Source of the DNA: Faecalicatena faecalis | GTDB lineage: Bacteria > Bacillota > Clostridia > Lachnospirales > Lachnospiraceae | DNA: 64,000 nucleotides | Direction: 5' to 3' | Assembly (NCBI RefSeq): GCF_012524165.2 | Contig: NZ_JABACJ020000001.1 | Location: forward strand, 1 to 64,000 | Shown here: piece by piece, positions 1 to 9,000 of the stretch | Numbering within the stretch: position 1 is the first letter of the stretch | Layout: each line of letters starts with the position of its first letter | Notes under the pieces: generated by a model | Databases searched by the model: none | Seen by the model: only the letters and a program-made list of their open reading frames with translations | What the model was told of the DNA's origin: nothing | Made by a program: the position numbers and the translations under genes

Positions 1-148
1 AGTAACTTCTTTTTTAATGTTCTTTCAGTCTTAGATACATTTGTTGTCTCCACGGTTCTACTAGGCATCGATGATCCTCCATGTAAGTAACACCAAATAA
101 TTGTTATTATTAGTACTTCATTCCCATTGGTCCATTTCGCGACTCACC

Positions 149-177
149 TTGTTATTTCTTGTGAAGTCCGTTATAAT
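149..177 (+). promoter_or_regulatory. Promoter of the fucokinase/pyrophosphorylase gene
   Basis: A -35 box TTGTTA (149-154) and a perfect -10 box TATAAT (172-177) are separated by 17 bases. The predicted transcript would have a leader of about 65 bases before the ATG at 251, which is preceded by the RBS-like run AGGAGAAGAGAG. Bases 1-148 are AT-rich, and I see no gene, terminator or RNA in them. Confidence 0.7.
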
Positions 178-250
178 AAACGAAAAGATAAAATCTCACT
201 AAAATATTCGTGATAATTGAAAACAAAAGCACAGGAGAAGAGAGTGTATT

Positions 251-3200
251 ATGGAATTAACATCTAAGAGAATGAAGAATCTATTTTTAAGCCAGTCATA
301 TTTTGATGCATGGGAAGATTATGAACGGAGTCTAAAAAAATCCAGTTTTATCAGATGGGACTATGTAATTCTGACTGCATCTAATGAGGAGCAGGCTGCG
401 ATGTATCGTGCTCAGATAGAAGAGCGGCTGCAGCAGCGCCGTCTGCCATCTACTACAGTGTATGAAGTTCTGCCTGATCCAGAGGGAAAACGGGTCGGAT
501 CCGGAGGAGCTACATTTAATGTACTGGCATATTTGGCACAACAGGAAGGAAAGAGTGAACATCATTTCAGTGGGAAAAGGGTTCTGGTTATTCACTCAGG
601 AGGAGACAGTAAGCGTGTACCTCAGTATTCAGCAACAGGGAAATTATTTTCTCCCGTGCCTCGTGAATTGCCAAATGGATATGCATCCACACTGTTTGAT
701 GAATTCATGGTAGTGATGTCAGGAGTTCCGTCAAGATTCAGAGAAGGCATGTTGGTTCTTTCAGGTGATGTTCTGCTTCTTTTTAACCCATTACAGATTG
801 ACTTTCAGAATGAGGGGGCAGCAGCAATTTCATTTAAAGAACATGTGGAAACAGGGAAAGATCATGGAGTTTTCTTAAATGACGGACAAGATTTTGTTGC
901 AAAATTTTTACATAAACAGACTGTATCTATGCTGCAGGAGAGTGGTGCTGTAAATGCACAGGGATGTGTAGATTTAGATACAGGGGCCGTTATTTTAAGC
1001 ACAGGGCTTATGGAGGCTTTATACTCATTGATTAGTACGGATGGGCATTTGGATTTTGAAAAGTTCCAGGAATTTGTAAATGAAAAAGCCCGTATCAGCT
1101 TTTATGGTGATTTCCTGTATCCGTTGGCTAAAGAATCTACATTAGAACAGTTTTACCAGGAAGCAGCAGAAGGCGTAATATGTGAAGAATTGATACAGTG
1201 CAGGGAAAAGCTATGGAATGCAATTCACTCTTATTCCATGAAATTATTGTGTTTATCACCAGCAGAATTTATTCACTTTGGTACGACAAGGGAACTATTG
1301 GGTCTTGTAACTGATGAGGTATCTTCTTATGAATTTTTAGGATGGAAAAAGCAGGTTATGTTTTCGGGCGTGGGTGATGAAGAATTCGCGGCTCACAGGG
1401 CATATGTGGGGAGACGGGCAAATGTACGGAAGAATGCCTATTTGGAAGACAGCTTTATCTTGGGAAGTACGGATATCGGAGAGGGTGCAGTAGTATCTAA
1501 TGTGAAGCTGACAGATTGTAGGATCCCATCTAATATCGTTCTTCATGGATTGCGTCTGAAAGATGGTAAGTATGTTGTACGTATTTATGGAGTAGGAGAT
1601 AATCCAAAAGGATTTTATAAAGAAAAAGATGAATTTTTAGGAACGACACTGTCTAAACTATTGGAGGAGAATGAGATTTTATCAGGTGATATTTGGCCGG
1701 ATCAAGATAAATATTTGTGGTTTGCCAACCTCTATCCTGTTTGCGATACGATGCAGGAAGGTATTGAGCAAGCGCTTCTCCTTTATGATATGTGCAGAGG
1801 AAAAATATCAAGGGATGACATAGAACAGTGGAAGTTAAAAAAACGCATGAGTTTGTATTCCAGTTTCTTTTTAGCAGATGTGAACTATAGTAGAGCATGG
1901 AAAGATGAATTGGAGAATAGGATTTTGGCCAGCAAGTTTGTAAATATGCTGGAAAAGGGAGTTTATTATAAAGATGCTTACCAGGTTTTTGGTAGTAAGG
2001 GGATTACGGAATCGGTTTATAGGGAACTGCAGAAAGATGCTCAGGAGGCAGAGTTTTCATTGAGAATTCGGATTTTCTATGCAGTATCCAGGTTTATGAA
2101 GGAAAAAGATCTTGAATTCGATGGGACTTCTTATGATTATATGGAGAGCCAATGTTTTGAGGGGATTCAAAAAGAAATTTTTGATAATGCTGTAAAAAAG
2201 TTAAACGTTGGACATTCTTTTAAAATCTGTAAAGACAGGGTGGATGTTAAATTACCTGTCCGTGTGAACTGGGGCGGTGGATGGACAGATACACCACCTT
2301 ATTGTAATGAACAGGGCGGGGTAGTATTAAATGCCGCAATTAGTTTGAATGGGATATTGCCTGTTCAGATTACGGTAAAACGTCTTAAAGATTATCATAT
2401 TGAGTTTGAGTCCACAGATATCGGTGTATTTGGTGAAGTGCATACAGTTCAGGAGGTTCAGGACTGTCATAATCCATATGATTCCTTTGCTTTACACAAA
2501 GCAGCATTGATTGCTTGTGGGATTGTACCTCTATATGGAAATGCTTCTCTTGAAGAGATATTAAAAAAGATTGGAGGCGGAATTTATCTATCGACTCAGG
2601 TAATCGGCATACCGAAGGGGTCCGGGCTGGGGACGAGCAGTATTTTATCTGGAGCCTGTGTAAAAGGGATTTTTGAATTCCTTGGACATGATATTAGCGA
2701 TGATGAAATTTATGGTATTGTTCTTTCCATGGAGCAGATTATGAGTACGGGCGGTGGTTGGCAGGATCAAGTAGGTGGCTTGACTAACGGAGTCAAGTTT
2801 ATAACTACAGAGCCGGGAATCGACCAGGAAATCCATGTTGAGAAAGTCTTACTGTCAGATTCTGTGAAAGAAGAACTTCAGGAACGGTTTGCTGTTATTT
2901 ATACAGGACAGCGCAGACTGGCAAGAAATCTTTTACGTGATGTTGTCGGAAGTTATATCGGTGCTCGTCCTGAAAGTATTGAGGCACTTAAGGAAATGCA
3001 GCCTTTAGCAGCATTAATGAAATTTGCTCTTGAGAGAGGAAATGTGGATGAGTTCGCAAGGCTTTTAAATCAACATTGGGAATTATCAAAACAATTAGAT
3101 CAAGGATCTTCGAATACATGTATTGAACAAATTTTCTTATCTTGTGCGGATCTGATAAGTGGTCGTTTCATTGCAGGAGCAGGGGGCGGTGGATTCTTGA

Positions 3201-3310
3201 TGGTGGTTCTTAAAAGAGGGATAACAAAAACACAGCTCAAAGAAAGACTGCATGAAATTTTCCAGGATAGTGGTGTTGATGTGTGGGAATCTGCGTTTAT
3301 ATGGGAGTAG
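251..3310 (+). CDS. fkp: Bifunctional L-fucokinase / fucose-1-phosphate guanylyltransferase (FKP type)
   Basis: This cytoplasmic enzyme of about 1019 residues should phosphorylate free L-fucose and transfer GMP to give GDP-L-fucose, the donor for fucosylation of surface glycans. The N-terminal half looks like the fucose-pyrophosphorylase domain, with the nucleotide-binding GSGGATFN near residue 83 and the SGGDSKR segment near 116. The C-terminal third is a GHMP kinase: a WGGGWTDTPP substrate motif near 673, the ATP loop GSGLGTSS near 789 and GAGGGGF near 975. Bacteroides Fkp has the same two-domain order and is slightly shorter (about 950 residues). An inositol-monophosphatase-family gene follows after 9 bases and is probably co-transcribed. 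The sugar could also be a related 6-deoxy or heptose sugar, because specificity cannot be read from motifs alone. Confidence 0.85.
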   Translation: MELTSKRMKNLFLSQSYFDAWEDYERSLKKSSFIRWDYVILTASNEEQAAMYRAQIEERLQQRRLPSTTVYEVLPDPEGKRVGSGGATFNVLAYLAQQEGKSEHHFSGKRVLVIHSGGDSKRVPQYSATGKLFSPVPRELPNGYASTLFDEFMVVMSGVPSRFREGMLVLSGDVLLLFNPLQIDFQNEGAAAISFKEHVETGKDHGVFLNDGQDFVAKFLHKQTVSMLQESGAVNAQGCVDLDTGAVILSTGLMEALYSLISTDGHLDFEKFQEFVNEKARISFYGDFLYPLAKESTLEQFYQEAAEGVICEELIQCREKLWNAIHSYSMKLLCLSPAEFIHFGTTRELLGLVTDEVSSYEFLGWKKQVMFSGVGDEEFAAHRAYVGRRANVRKNAYLEDSFILGSTDIGEGAVVSNVKLTDCRIPSNIVLHGLRLKDGKYVVRIYGVGDNPKGFYKEKDEFLGTTLSKLLEENEILSGDIWPDQDKYLWFANLYPVCDTMQEGIEQALLLYDMCRGKISRDDIEQWKLKKRMSLYSSFFLADVNYSRAWKDELENRILASKFVNMLEKGVYYKDAYQVFGSKGITESVYRELQKDAQEAEFSLRIRIFYAVSRFMKEKDLEFDGTSYDYMESQCFEGIQKEIFDNAVKKLNVGHSFKICKDRVDVKLPVRVNWGGGWTDTPPYCNEQGGVVLNAAISLNGILPVQITVKRLKDYHIEFESTDIGVFGEVHTVQEVQDCHNPYDSFALHKAALIACGIVPLYGNASLEEILKKIGGGIYLSTQVIGIPKGSGLGTSSILSGACVKGIFEFLGHDISDDEIYGIVLSMEQIMSTGGGWQDQVGGLTNGVKFITTEPGIDQEIHVEKVLLSDSVKEELQERFAVIYTGQRRLARNLLRDVVGSYIGARPESIEALKEMQPLAALMKFALERGNVDEFARLLNQHWELSKQLDQGSSNTCIEQIFLSCADLISGRFIAGAGGGGFLMVVLKRGITKTQLKERLHEIFQDSGVDVWESAFIWE

Positions 3311-3319
3311 GCTAATATT

Positions 3320-4096
3320 ATGTTATATGAAGAAATCATAAAAAATGTAAAACTGGCTGGCGGTATGATAAATAATACCGCGGCCAGTGAGTCTGAAATT
3401 TATAATAAAGAAGGGTTTTCAAATTTTGTTACGGATTATGATAAAAAGGTACAGGATTTCCTGGTAAGGAAAATGAAGGAATTACTTCCCGATGCTGCAT
3501 TTTTGGCAGAAGAAAATGAGATTCAGCAGAGTTTGGGAAAAGGGGATTGTTTTATTATAGATCCGATTGATGGAACTACGAATTTTATTTTTGATTATAA
3601 AAACAGCTGTATTTCATTAGGTCTTGCGAAGCGTGGGGAAATGGTGTTTGGCGTTGTATATAATCCTTATACGGAAGAATTATATACGGCTGAAAAAGGA
3701 CATGGAGCATATAGGAATGGAAATAGGATTCATTGTTCGACCAAAGGCTTGGAGGAAAATATTGCTGCTTTCGGATGTGCAAGATACAATTCAGATGATA
3801 CAGATTTGATTTTTGATTTTGCAAAGTGTCTTTATCTTCATAGTCTTGGAGTTCGAAATGGAGGATCTTCTGCAATCGATTTATGCAGGGTAGCGTCAGG
3901 AAGTAATGGTATCTATGTAGAGCTGCTTCTACAGCCTTGGGACTATGCTGCAGCATCATTGATTATAAATGAAGCAGGAGGCAAAATCACACAGATTGAT
4001 GGAAGTAAGATATTCTTAGATAAACCATGTTCTATATTAGCTGGTGGAAGTATCTGTTGGGAAGAAAGTTTAGAATTATGGAAAAGTCTTATATAG
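3320..4096 (+). CDS. Inositol monophosphatase family phosphatase
   Basis: This is a 258-residue, Mg2+-dependent sugar-phosphate phosphatase of the FIG superfamily. The metal-binding motif DPIDGTTNF is present near residue 78, preceded by the acidic AEEN segment, and the C-terminal motif WDYAAASLI lies near 208. Length is normal for the family. It starts 9 bases after the fucokinase/pyrophosphorylase stop, with its likely RBS inside that gene's end, so the two are probably translated from one mRNA. Family members hydrolyse inositol phosphate, fructose-1,6-bisphosphate, PAP or histidinol phosphate. The pairing suggests a sugar-phosphate substrate linked to fucose activation, but this is inference. 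Confidence 0.85.
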   Translation: MLYEEIIKNVKLAGGMINNTAASESEIYNKEGFSNFVTDYDKKVQDFLVRKMKELLPDAAFLAEENEIQQSLGKGDCFIIDPIDGTTNFIFDYKNSCISLGLAKRGEMVFGVVYNPYTEELYTAEKGHGAYRNGNRIHCSTKGLEENIAAFGCARYNSDDTDLIFDFAKCLYLHSLGVRNGGSSAIDLCRVASGSNGIYVELLLQPWDYAAASLIINEAGGKITQIDGSKIFLDKPCSILAGGSICWEESLELWKSLI

Positions 4097-4133
4097 TCTT
4101 TAGTTAGAAGAGTTTCTAATTTGAGAATCAAAG

Positions 4134-4172
4134 AAAGACAGGTACATGCCTTCCAAGCATGCCCTGTCTTTT
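4134..4172. terminator. Bidirectional terminator between convergent genes
   Basis: AAAGACAGG (4134-4142) pairs with CCTGTCTTT (4163-4171), and an inner CATGC/GCATG stem surrounds a short loop. A-rich and T-rich flanks allow termination in both directions. It lies between the phosphatase gene (+) and rfbC (-). Confidence 0.85.
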
Positions 4173-4213
4173 CAAATAATCTCTTTCAACGAGCGCCCTT
4201 TTTCCACAGTATT

Positions 4214-4822
4214 CTAGAACTTAAAAGTCCCTCGAATCCCTTCCCATTTCTGGTCTTTATCACTCAAATTCAAAGCGGTGCCGTCTTCCAACTGATACCC
4301 TTCTGCAGAAGCGTTCCCCTTATATTCCCCAACGACCTGAGGCCATTTCACCCCGATTTCCGGGTCATTCCAAGCCAATCCGCCCTCATCACCAGGATGG
4401 TAGAAGTCCGTACATTTATAGCAGAATTCAGCAACATCAGATAATACAAGGAATCCATGCGCAAAGCCTTCAGGAATATAGAACTGCTTCTTATTCTCTT
4501 CGGTAAGTTCCACCCCGAACCATTTGCCATAGGTTTCGGATTCACTTCTCAAATCCACAGCTACGTCAAAAACATGCCCTTTGATTACACGTACAAGCTT
4601 CCCCTGTGGGAATTCCTTCTGGAAATGGAGTCCGCGCAGTACGCCCTTAGTAGAGCAGGACTGGTTATCCTGGACAAAATTCATAGTCAGCCCGGCTTCC
4701 TCCATATCCTTTTGGTTAAATGTCTCCATAAAATATCCTCTGGAATCACCATGGACGGCAGGCTCAATAATACAGAGTCCTTCGATACCGCCCACGTTTT
4801 TTTCAACGTTGATCTGTCCCAT
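4214..4822 (-). CDS. rfbC: dTDP-4-dehydrorhamnose 3,5-epimerase
   Basis: This 202-residue cupin-fold enzyme epimerises C3 and C5 of dTDP-4-keto-6-deoxyglucose, the third step of dTDP-L-rhamnose synthesis. The family signature around the catalytic histidine (LRGLHFQ, near residue 65) and the conserved GFAHGFLVLSD segment are visible. The start ATG at 4822 has an AGGAGG site that overlaps the stop of rfbD, so the two are tightly coupled. It is the last gene of the minus-strand rfb operon. The C-terminal part (residues about 165-202) carries the usual Firmicutes extension. Confidence 0.95.
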   Translation of the reverse strand: MGQINVEKNVGGIEGLCIIEPAVHGDSRGYFMETFNQKDMEEAGLTMNFVQDNQSCSTKGVLRGLHFQKEFPQGKLVRVIKGHVFDVAVDLRSESETYGKWFGVELTEENKKQFYIPEGFAHGFLVLSDVAEFCYKCTDFYHPGDEGGLAWNDPEIGVKWPQVVGEYKGNASAEGYQLEDGTALNLSDKDQKWEGIRGTFKF

Positions 4823-4831
4823 CGTTACCTC

Positions 4832-5719
4832 CTAGAATTCAATTTCTTTCAAATATCTGTCAAGCGCATCCTGCCAAGTAGGAAGCAGTGTAAATCCATT
4901 TTCAGTCAGCTTACTTTTATCCAGACGGCTGTTAAAAGGCCGTACTGCCTTTGAAGCGCCGTATTCGGCAGTGGTGACTGGAATCACATGCAGCCGATCT
5001 TGAGAATACTCCGGGTGTCCCATAGCCGCAGCCTGGCGGAAGATTTCTACTGTGAAATCATACCAACTGATATATCCACCTTCATTTGTGGCATGATAGT
5101 ATCCGTATTTTTCGGTTTCAATCATATCTACCAGCAGCTTAGCAAGGTCATAAGTATAAGTAGGCGTACCGATCTGGTCGCTTACGACCTTAATTGTATC
5201 ATGTGTCTTTCCAAGATTCAGCATTGTCTTAATAAAGTTCTTTCCATTTTTACCAAAGACCCATGCGATACGTACAATAAAATATTTCTCCAGGTTATCT
5301 GCCACGGCCAGTTCTCCGGCCAGCTTCGTTTCACCATAGACACTCAGCGGCTTATAATCCTGGCAGTCTGGCTGCCATGGTGTTGTTCCCTGTCCGTCGA
5401 ATACATAGTCTGTAGAGAGGTACAGCATTTTGCAGTCCAGCTCTTTGCAGACCTTTGCGATATTTTCTGTTCCAACTGCATTGACCAGGCGTACCTTCTC
5501 GCGATTTTCTTCGTCCTCAGCAGCATCTACAGCAGTCCAGGCAGCGCAGTGGATGACTGCGTCCGGTGCTGTCTCATGGATGACTTTGTTCACAGAGTCT
5601 GCATCTGTGATATCCATTTCCTCAATATCTACTCCAACAGCTTCGTGTCCGCGATTTGTCAGTTCATTTACACAGTCATAACCAAGCTGTCCTTTCACAC
5701 CTGTAACTAATACTTTCAT
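4832..5719 (-). CDS. rfbD: dTDP-4-dehydrorhamnose reductase
   Basis: This 295-residue short-chain dehydrogenase reduces dTDP-4-keto-L-rhamnose with NAD(P)H to dTDP-L-rhamnose. The N-terminal Rossmann loop GVKGQLGYD (residues 7-15), the STDYVFDG segment near 103 and the catalytic YGETK (YxxxK) near 131 are present. It lies 9 bases upstream of rfbC on the same transcript and about 160 bases downstream of rfbB, with a hairpin in that gap. The start at 5719 has a GGAG site. Confidence 0.95.
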   Translation of the reverse strand: MKVLVTGVKGQLGYDCVNELTNRGHEAVGVDIEEMDITDADSVNKVIHETAPDAVIHCAAWTAVDAAEDEENREKVRLVNAVGTENIAKVCKELDCKMLYLSTDYVFDGQGTTPWQPDCQDYKPLSVYGETKLAGELAVADNLEKYFIVRIAWVFGKNGKNFIKTMLNLGKTHDTIKVVSDQIGTPTYTYDLAKLLVDMIETEKYGYYHATNEGGYISWYDFTVEIFRQAAAMGHPEYSQDRLHVIPVTTAEYGASKAVRPFNSRLDKSKLTENGFTLLPTWQDALDRYLKEIEF

Positions 5720-5823
5720 ACATTCACTCCATTTCTAAAAGCAATTAGAAACAATTTCTGAAAGGAGTTTCAAAAATAGTTCCTAAAAGCGTTTCCAAGA
5801 TATTCCAAAAAGAATTTTGAAAA

Positions 5824-5852
5824 GGGAACGTTCATCTAAGGATGATGTTCCC
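5824..5852 (-). terminator. Hairpin between rfbB and rfbD (possible partial terminator)
   Basis: GGGAAC (5824-5829) pairs with GTTCCC (5847-5852), and CATC/GATG forms an inner stem. On the minus strand the stem is followed by TTTTC, so it could be a weak terminator or an mRNA-stability hairpin inside the operon. The rest of the 160-base gap (5720-5880) contains several GTTTC/GAAAC words but no convincing promoter. Confidence 0.5.
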
Positions 5853-5880
5853 CCATTATCAGAGTTATTTTATAACCGTC

Positions 5881-6900
5881 CTAACGGTTTGCATACATTT
5901 TCTCATAGTAATTCTGGTATTCTCCTGAAATGATGTTCTCCCACCATTCTTTATTCTCCAGATACCATTTGATTGTTTTCTTAATGCCATCTGCGAACTT
6001 CGTCTCCGGCAGCCATCCCAGCTCATTGTGAATCTTAGTTGGATCGATGGCATAGCGCATATCGTGGCCTTTTCTGTCGGTCACATAAGTAATCAGACTT
6101 TCAGGCTTACCGAGCTCCTTACAGATGATCTTGACGATATCGATGTTCTTCATCTCGTTATGACCGCCGATGTTGTAAACTTCTCCGACGCGTCCCTTGT
6201 GGATGATCAGATCAATCGCTTTACAGTGGTCCTCCACATACAGCCAGTCACGGACATTCTCGCCCTTGCCATAAACTGGGAGCGGTTTGTCATTCAAAGC
6301 ATTTGCGATCATCAACGGAATCAGCTTCTCTGGAAAATGATATGGGCCGTAGTTATTAGAGCAACGGCTTATGGTCACTGGCAGACCGTAAGTGCGGTGG
6401 TATGCCATAACAAGCAGGTCAGCGCCAGCCTTGGATGAGCTGTACGGGGAACTGGTGTGGATCGGAGTTTCCTCTGTGAAGAATAAGTCCGGTCTGTCCA
6501 GAGGAAGATCCCCATAGACTTCATCCGTAGATACCTGGTGATAACGTGTGATTCCGTATTTCCTGCAGGCATCCATCAGTACAGCAGTTCCTTTGATATT
6601 GGTATCCAGGAAGACCTCCGGGTCTTCGATGGAACGGTCTACATGGCTTTCAGCAGCGAAGTTGACCACGATGTCCGGGTGCTCCTCCTCGAATAATTTG
6701 TAGACAGCTTCACGGTCTGTGATGCTTTCCTTTACAAAACGGAAATTCGGATTGTCCATGACTGGTGCGAGAGTAGTCATGTTTCCTGCATAGGTCAGGC
6801 AGTCCAGACAGATGATCCGGTAATCCGGGTATTTGTCTAACATGTGAAAAATAAAGTTGCTTCCGATAAATCCGGCTCCGCCGGTTACGATAATGTTCAT
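5881..6900 (-). CDS. rfbB: dTDP-glucose 4,6-dehydratase
   Basis: This 339-residue extended short-chain dehydrogenase converts dTDP-glucose to dTDP-4-keto-6-deoxyglucose using bound NAD+. The NAD-binding GGAGFIGSNF is at residues 7-16, the STDEVYGD catalytic segment lies near 124, and YSSSK (YxxxK) lies near 153. Length matches the family. The start ATG at 6900 is preceded by AAGGAG. It is the second gene of the operon, after rfbA. Confidence 0.96.
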   Translation of the reverse strand: MNIIVTGGAGFIGSNFIFHMLDKYPDYRIICLDCLTYAGNMTTLAPVMDNPNFRFVKESITDREAVYKLFEEEHPDIVVNFAAESHVDRSIEDPEVFLDTNIKGTAVLMDACRKYGITRYHQVSTDEVYGDLPLDRPDLFFTEETPIHTSSPYSSSKAGADLLVMAYHRTYGLPVTISRCSNNYGPYHFPEKLIPLMIANALNDKPLPVYGKGENVRDWLYVEDHCKAIDLIIHKGRVGEVYNIGGHNEMKNIDIVKIICKELGKPESLITYVTDRKGHDMRYAIDPTKIHNELGWLPETKFADGIKKTIKWYLENKEWWENIISGEYQNYYEKMYANR

Positions 6901-6995
6901 AGATCTAATCTCCTTAATGTATATTCTTCCCTGTTCTTATTTCATGATACAAATTTTAGATATCCCCATCATACAGAGGAAATTGGGCAATGTGC

Positions 6996-7892
6996 TTAAT
7001 GCAGTATATCCAGATATTTCCCATCCAGGACATCCTTCAAGTACTGTCCATACTGGTTTTTCTTTAGTACCTCATATACCTTGAGCACATCCTCTTTTGT
7101 GATCCAGCCATTCAGATAAGCAATTTCCTCCAGGCAGGCGATCTTGCGGTGCTGGTGGGACTCCACGGTCTTGACAAAATTGGTGGCTTCCACGAGGCTT
7201 TCATGTGTGCCGGTATCCAGCCAGGTGAATCCCTGTCCGAGCAGCTCTACATTCAGGTGTCCTTCTTCCAGGTAAATACGGTTCAGATCGGTGATCTCCA
7301 ATTCTCCGCGGGCACTTGGCTCTAAGTTTCTTGCGTAATTCACGACCTTATTATCATAGAAATATAATCCGGTGACACAGTAATTGCTCTTCGGAACAGC
7401 AGGCTTTTCTTCTATAGAAATGGCTTTTCCTTCTTCGTTGAATTCCACGATACCAAATCGTTCAGGATCATCAACATAATATCCGAAGACGGTTGCGCCT
7501 CTGCCGGATTCTGCATTTTCAACAGCGGCCTTCAGACGCTTTTTCAGCCCGTGTCCTGCGAAAATATTATCGCCGAGTACCATGGCGACTGTATCATTGC
7601 CAATAAACTCTTCTCCGATGATAAATGCCTGTGCAAGACCATCAGGACTTGGCTGTACTGCATAAGTCAGCTCCACACCGAATTGGTGTCCGTCACCTAA
7701 TAACTCCTTGAAACGCGGAGTATCCTGCGGTGTTGAGATAATTAAGATATCGCGGATGCCAGCATTCATAAGTACGGACATAGGATAATAAATCATCGGC
7801 TTGTCATAAATCGGCAGTAGCTGCTTAGATGTAACCATTGTCAGAGGATAAAGGCGTGTGCCGGACCCTCCTGCTAAAATAATTCCCTTCAT
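6996..7892 (-). CDS. rfbA: Glucose-1-phosphate thymidylyltransferase
   Basis: This enzyme of about 298 residues couples dTTP to glucose-1-phosphate and commits carbon to dTDP-rhamnose. The nucleotidyltransferase signature GGSGTRLYP is at residues 8-16, and EEKP and the GTHESL segment are present downstream. The reading frame is open upstream to 7925, but I place the start at 7892 (MKGIILAGG) because AAAGGAG lies just upstream and the protein then begins like its relatives. It is the first gene of rfbA-rfbB-rfbD-rfbC, whose products supply rhamnose for wall or capsular polysaccharide. Confidence 0.95.
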   Translation of the reverse strand: MKGIILAGGSGTRLYPLTMVTSKQLLPIYDKPMIYYPMSVLMNAGIRDILIISTPQDTPRFKELLGDGHQFGVELTYAVQPSPDGLAQAFIIGEEFIGNDTVAMVLGDNIFAGHGLKKRLKAAVENAESGRGATVFGYYVDDPERFGIVEFNEEGKAISIEEKPAVPKSNYCVTGLYFYDNKVVNYARNLEPSARGELEITDLNRIYLEEGHLNVELLGQGFTWLDTGTHESLVEATNFVKTVESHQHRKIACLEEIAYLNGWITKEDVLKVYEVLKKNQYGQYLKDVLDGKYLDILH

Positions 7893-7969
7893 AATAAACT
7901 CTCCTTTGTTCATTGTGCGCGGCATGCTTTATCTGTCCTTTGTACCGCACCTTCGTCAGCCATAATTGC

Positions 7970-8000
7970 ATTATAAAAGATGACCTAAGGTCACCTTCAA
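7970..8000 (-). promoter_or_regulatory. rfb operon promoter with 19-base spacer and internal palindrome
   Basis: On the minus strand TTGAAG (complement of 7995-8000) and TATAAT (complement of 7970-7975) are separated by 19 bases. The 13-base dyad TGACCTAAGGTCA (7981-7993) fills the spacer. The leader to the rfbA start is about 70 bases. A long spacer with a centred dyad is the arrangement used by MerR-family activators, although a repressor site would look the same. Confidence 0.55.
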
Positions 8001-8130
8001 CCCCTTTTATGAAATTTTTAGAAAGATTAGGCTTTTTTAACAGCCCTTTCTTTCTGAGTACTTATATAGTTTGTACAAATTTGATGAATGATATCTGTAT
8101 ATTTTGCCTAAAATTGAAAGATTTGCCTTA

Positions 8131-8175
8131 AAACGGACATGTGTCCTTTTTCAAAATTCACAGAATGTATATAAT
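8131..8175 (+). promoter_or_regulatory. Promoter of the Crp/Fnr-type regulator with activator-position palindrome
   Basis: A perfect -10 TATAAT (8170-8175) has a poor -35 region (TTTTTC). The dyad GGACA-TG-TGTCC (8135-8146), flanked by AAA and TTT, is centred at 8140.5. With a start site about 7 bases after the -10 box, this is about -41.5, the class II position of Crp/Fnr-family activators. In the remainder of the 359-base rfbA/regulator gap I see only these two promoters. Confidence 0.5.
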
Positions 8176-8251
8176 AGCATTATCAAAAGAAAATAAACGA
8201 AATAAAGAAAAACAACCGAAAGTAAATGAAGAAGAAATCGGAGTGATGATT

Positions 8252-8974
8252 ATGAGTCAGACGATCAGAGAACAGGTCAGGGAGATTCCGGGAGCTACTT
8301 TAAAATATGTAGAAGAACTGTTTGGTGAGGAGATGGATAAGATTCTTGGCCTGGCCCGGCTATTGAAAGTGAAGGCCGGGAAACGCTTTATCACACAGAA
8401 TGATGAGATAAGGGGAATCTACATTTTGATAGCGGGTAAGGTAAATGTGTTGGAGGAATACCGGACGGGGGATGTATATATCTTCCAGGAGAATACGGTA
8501 CCAAGTATTTTCGGAGAGATGGAGATCATTGCAGATATGGAGGGCTTCCTGGCATCCCTGCTGGCGAAGACAGACTGTCTGTTAGTGGTAGTTCCGAAAA
8601 ATGTGTATACGGATTTTATCAGACGGCATCCGCAGATCCTGTATCAGAGGGCACAGTTCAATTTGAAGGACCTGCTGACAAGCGGACGTGACAATCGATT
8701 GTATCTGCAATTGCAGAGCACAGACCGAATGAAATTATATATGATCAGAAAGTACAAAAGGAAGGATACAGAAGAACACTGTGTTCTTTCCATGACAAAA
8801 CAGGAGATTGCCGATGAGATCGGTTACTCGCAGAAAACAGTTCTGCGTGCCCTGAAAGTCTTGGATCAGCAGGGTTACCTGACCGTATCAGGCCATAAGA
8901 TATTGATCAAAGAAGAGCAGTATCGGAAGATGGTCGACAGTATTGAGCAGATCACATGTGATTCCTATAAATAA
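8252..8974 (+). CDS. Crp/Fnr family transcriptional regulator
   Basis: This regulator of about 240 residues has an N-terminal cyclic-nucleotide-binding-like beta-barrel (about residues 25-145) and a C-terminal winged helix (about 165-225) whose recognition region reads TKQEIADEIGYSQKTVLRAL. There is no N-terminal cysteine cluster, so it is not an Fe-S FNR oxygen sensor of the E. coli type, and its ligand is unknown. The frame is open from 8141; I chose 8252 because a GGAG lies 8 bases upstream. It sits 26 bases before the glycyl-radical enzyme gene with no promoter between, so it is the first gene of the operon and probably controls it and itself. Confidence 0.85.
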   Translation: MSQTIREQVREIPGATLKYVEELFGEEMDKILGLARLLKVKAGKRFITQNDEIRGIYILIAGKVNVLEEYRTGDVYIFQENTVPSIFGEMEIIADMEGFLASLLAKTDCLLVVVPKNVYTDFIRRHPQILYQRAQFNLKDLLTSGRDNRLYLQLQSTDRMKLYMIRKYKRKDTEEHCVLSMTKQEIADEIGYSQKTVLRALKVLDQQGYLTVSGHKILIKEEQYRKMVDSIEQITCDSYK

Positions 8975-9000
8975 TAATAAAGAAGAAAGAAGGAGTGGTT

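Noticed and set aside
4988-5710. 240-codon plus-strand frame over rfbD
   Set aside because: Antisense to a complete and highly recognisable rfbD, with no RBS and no recognisable domain.
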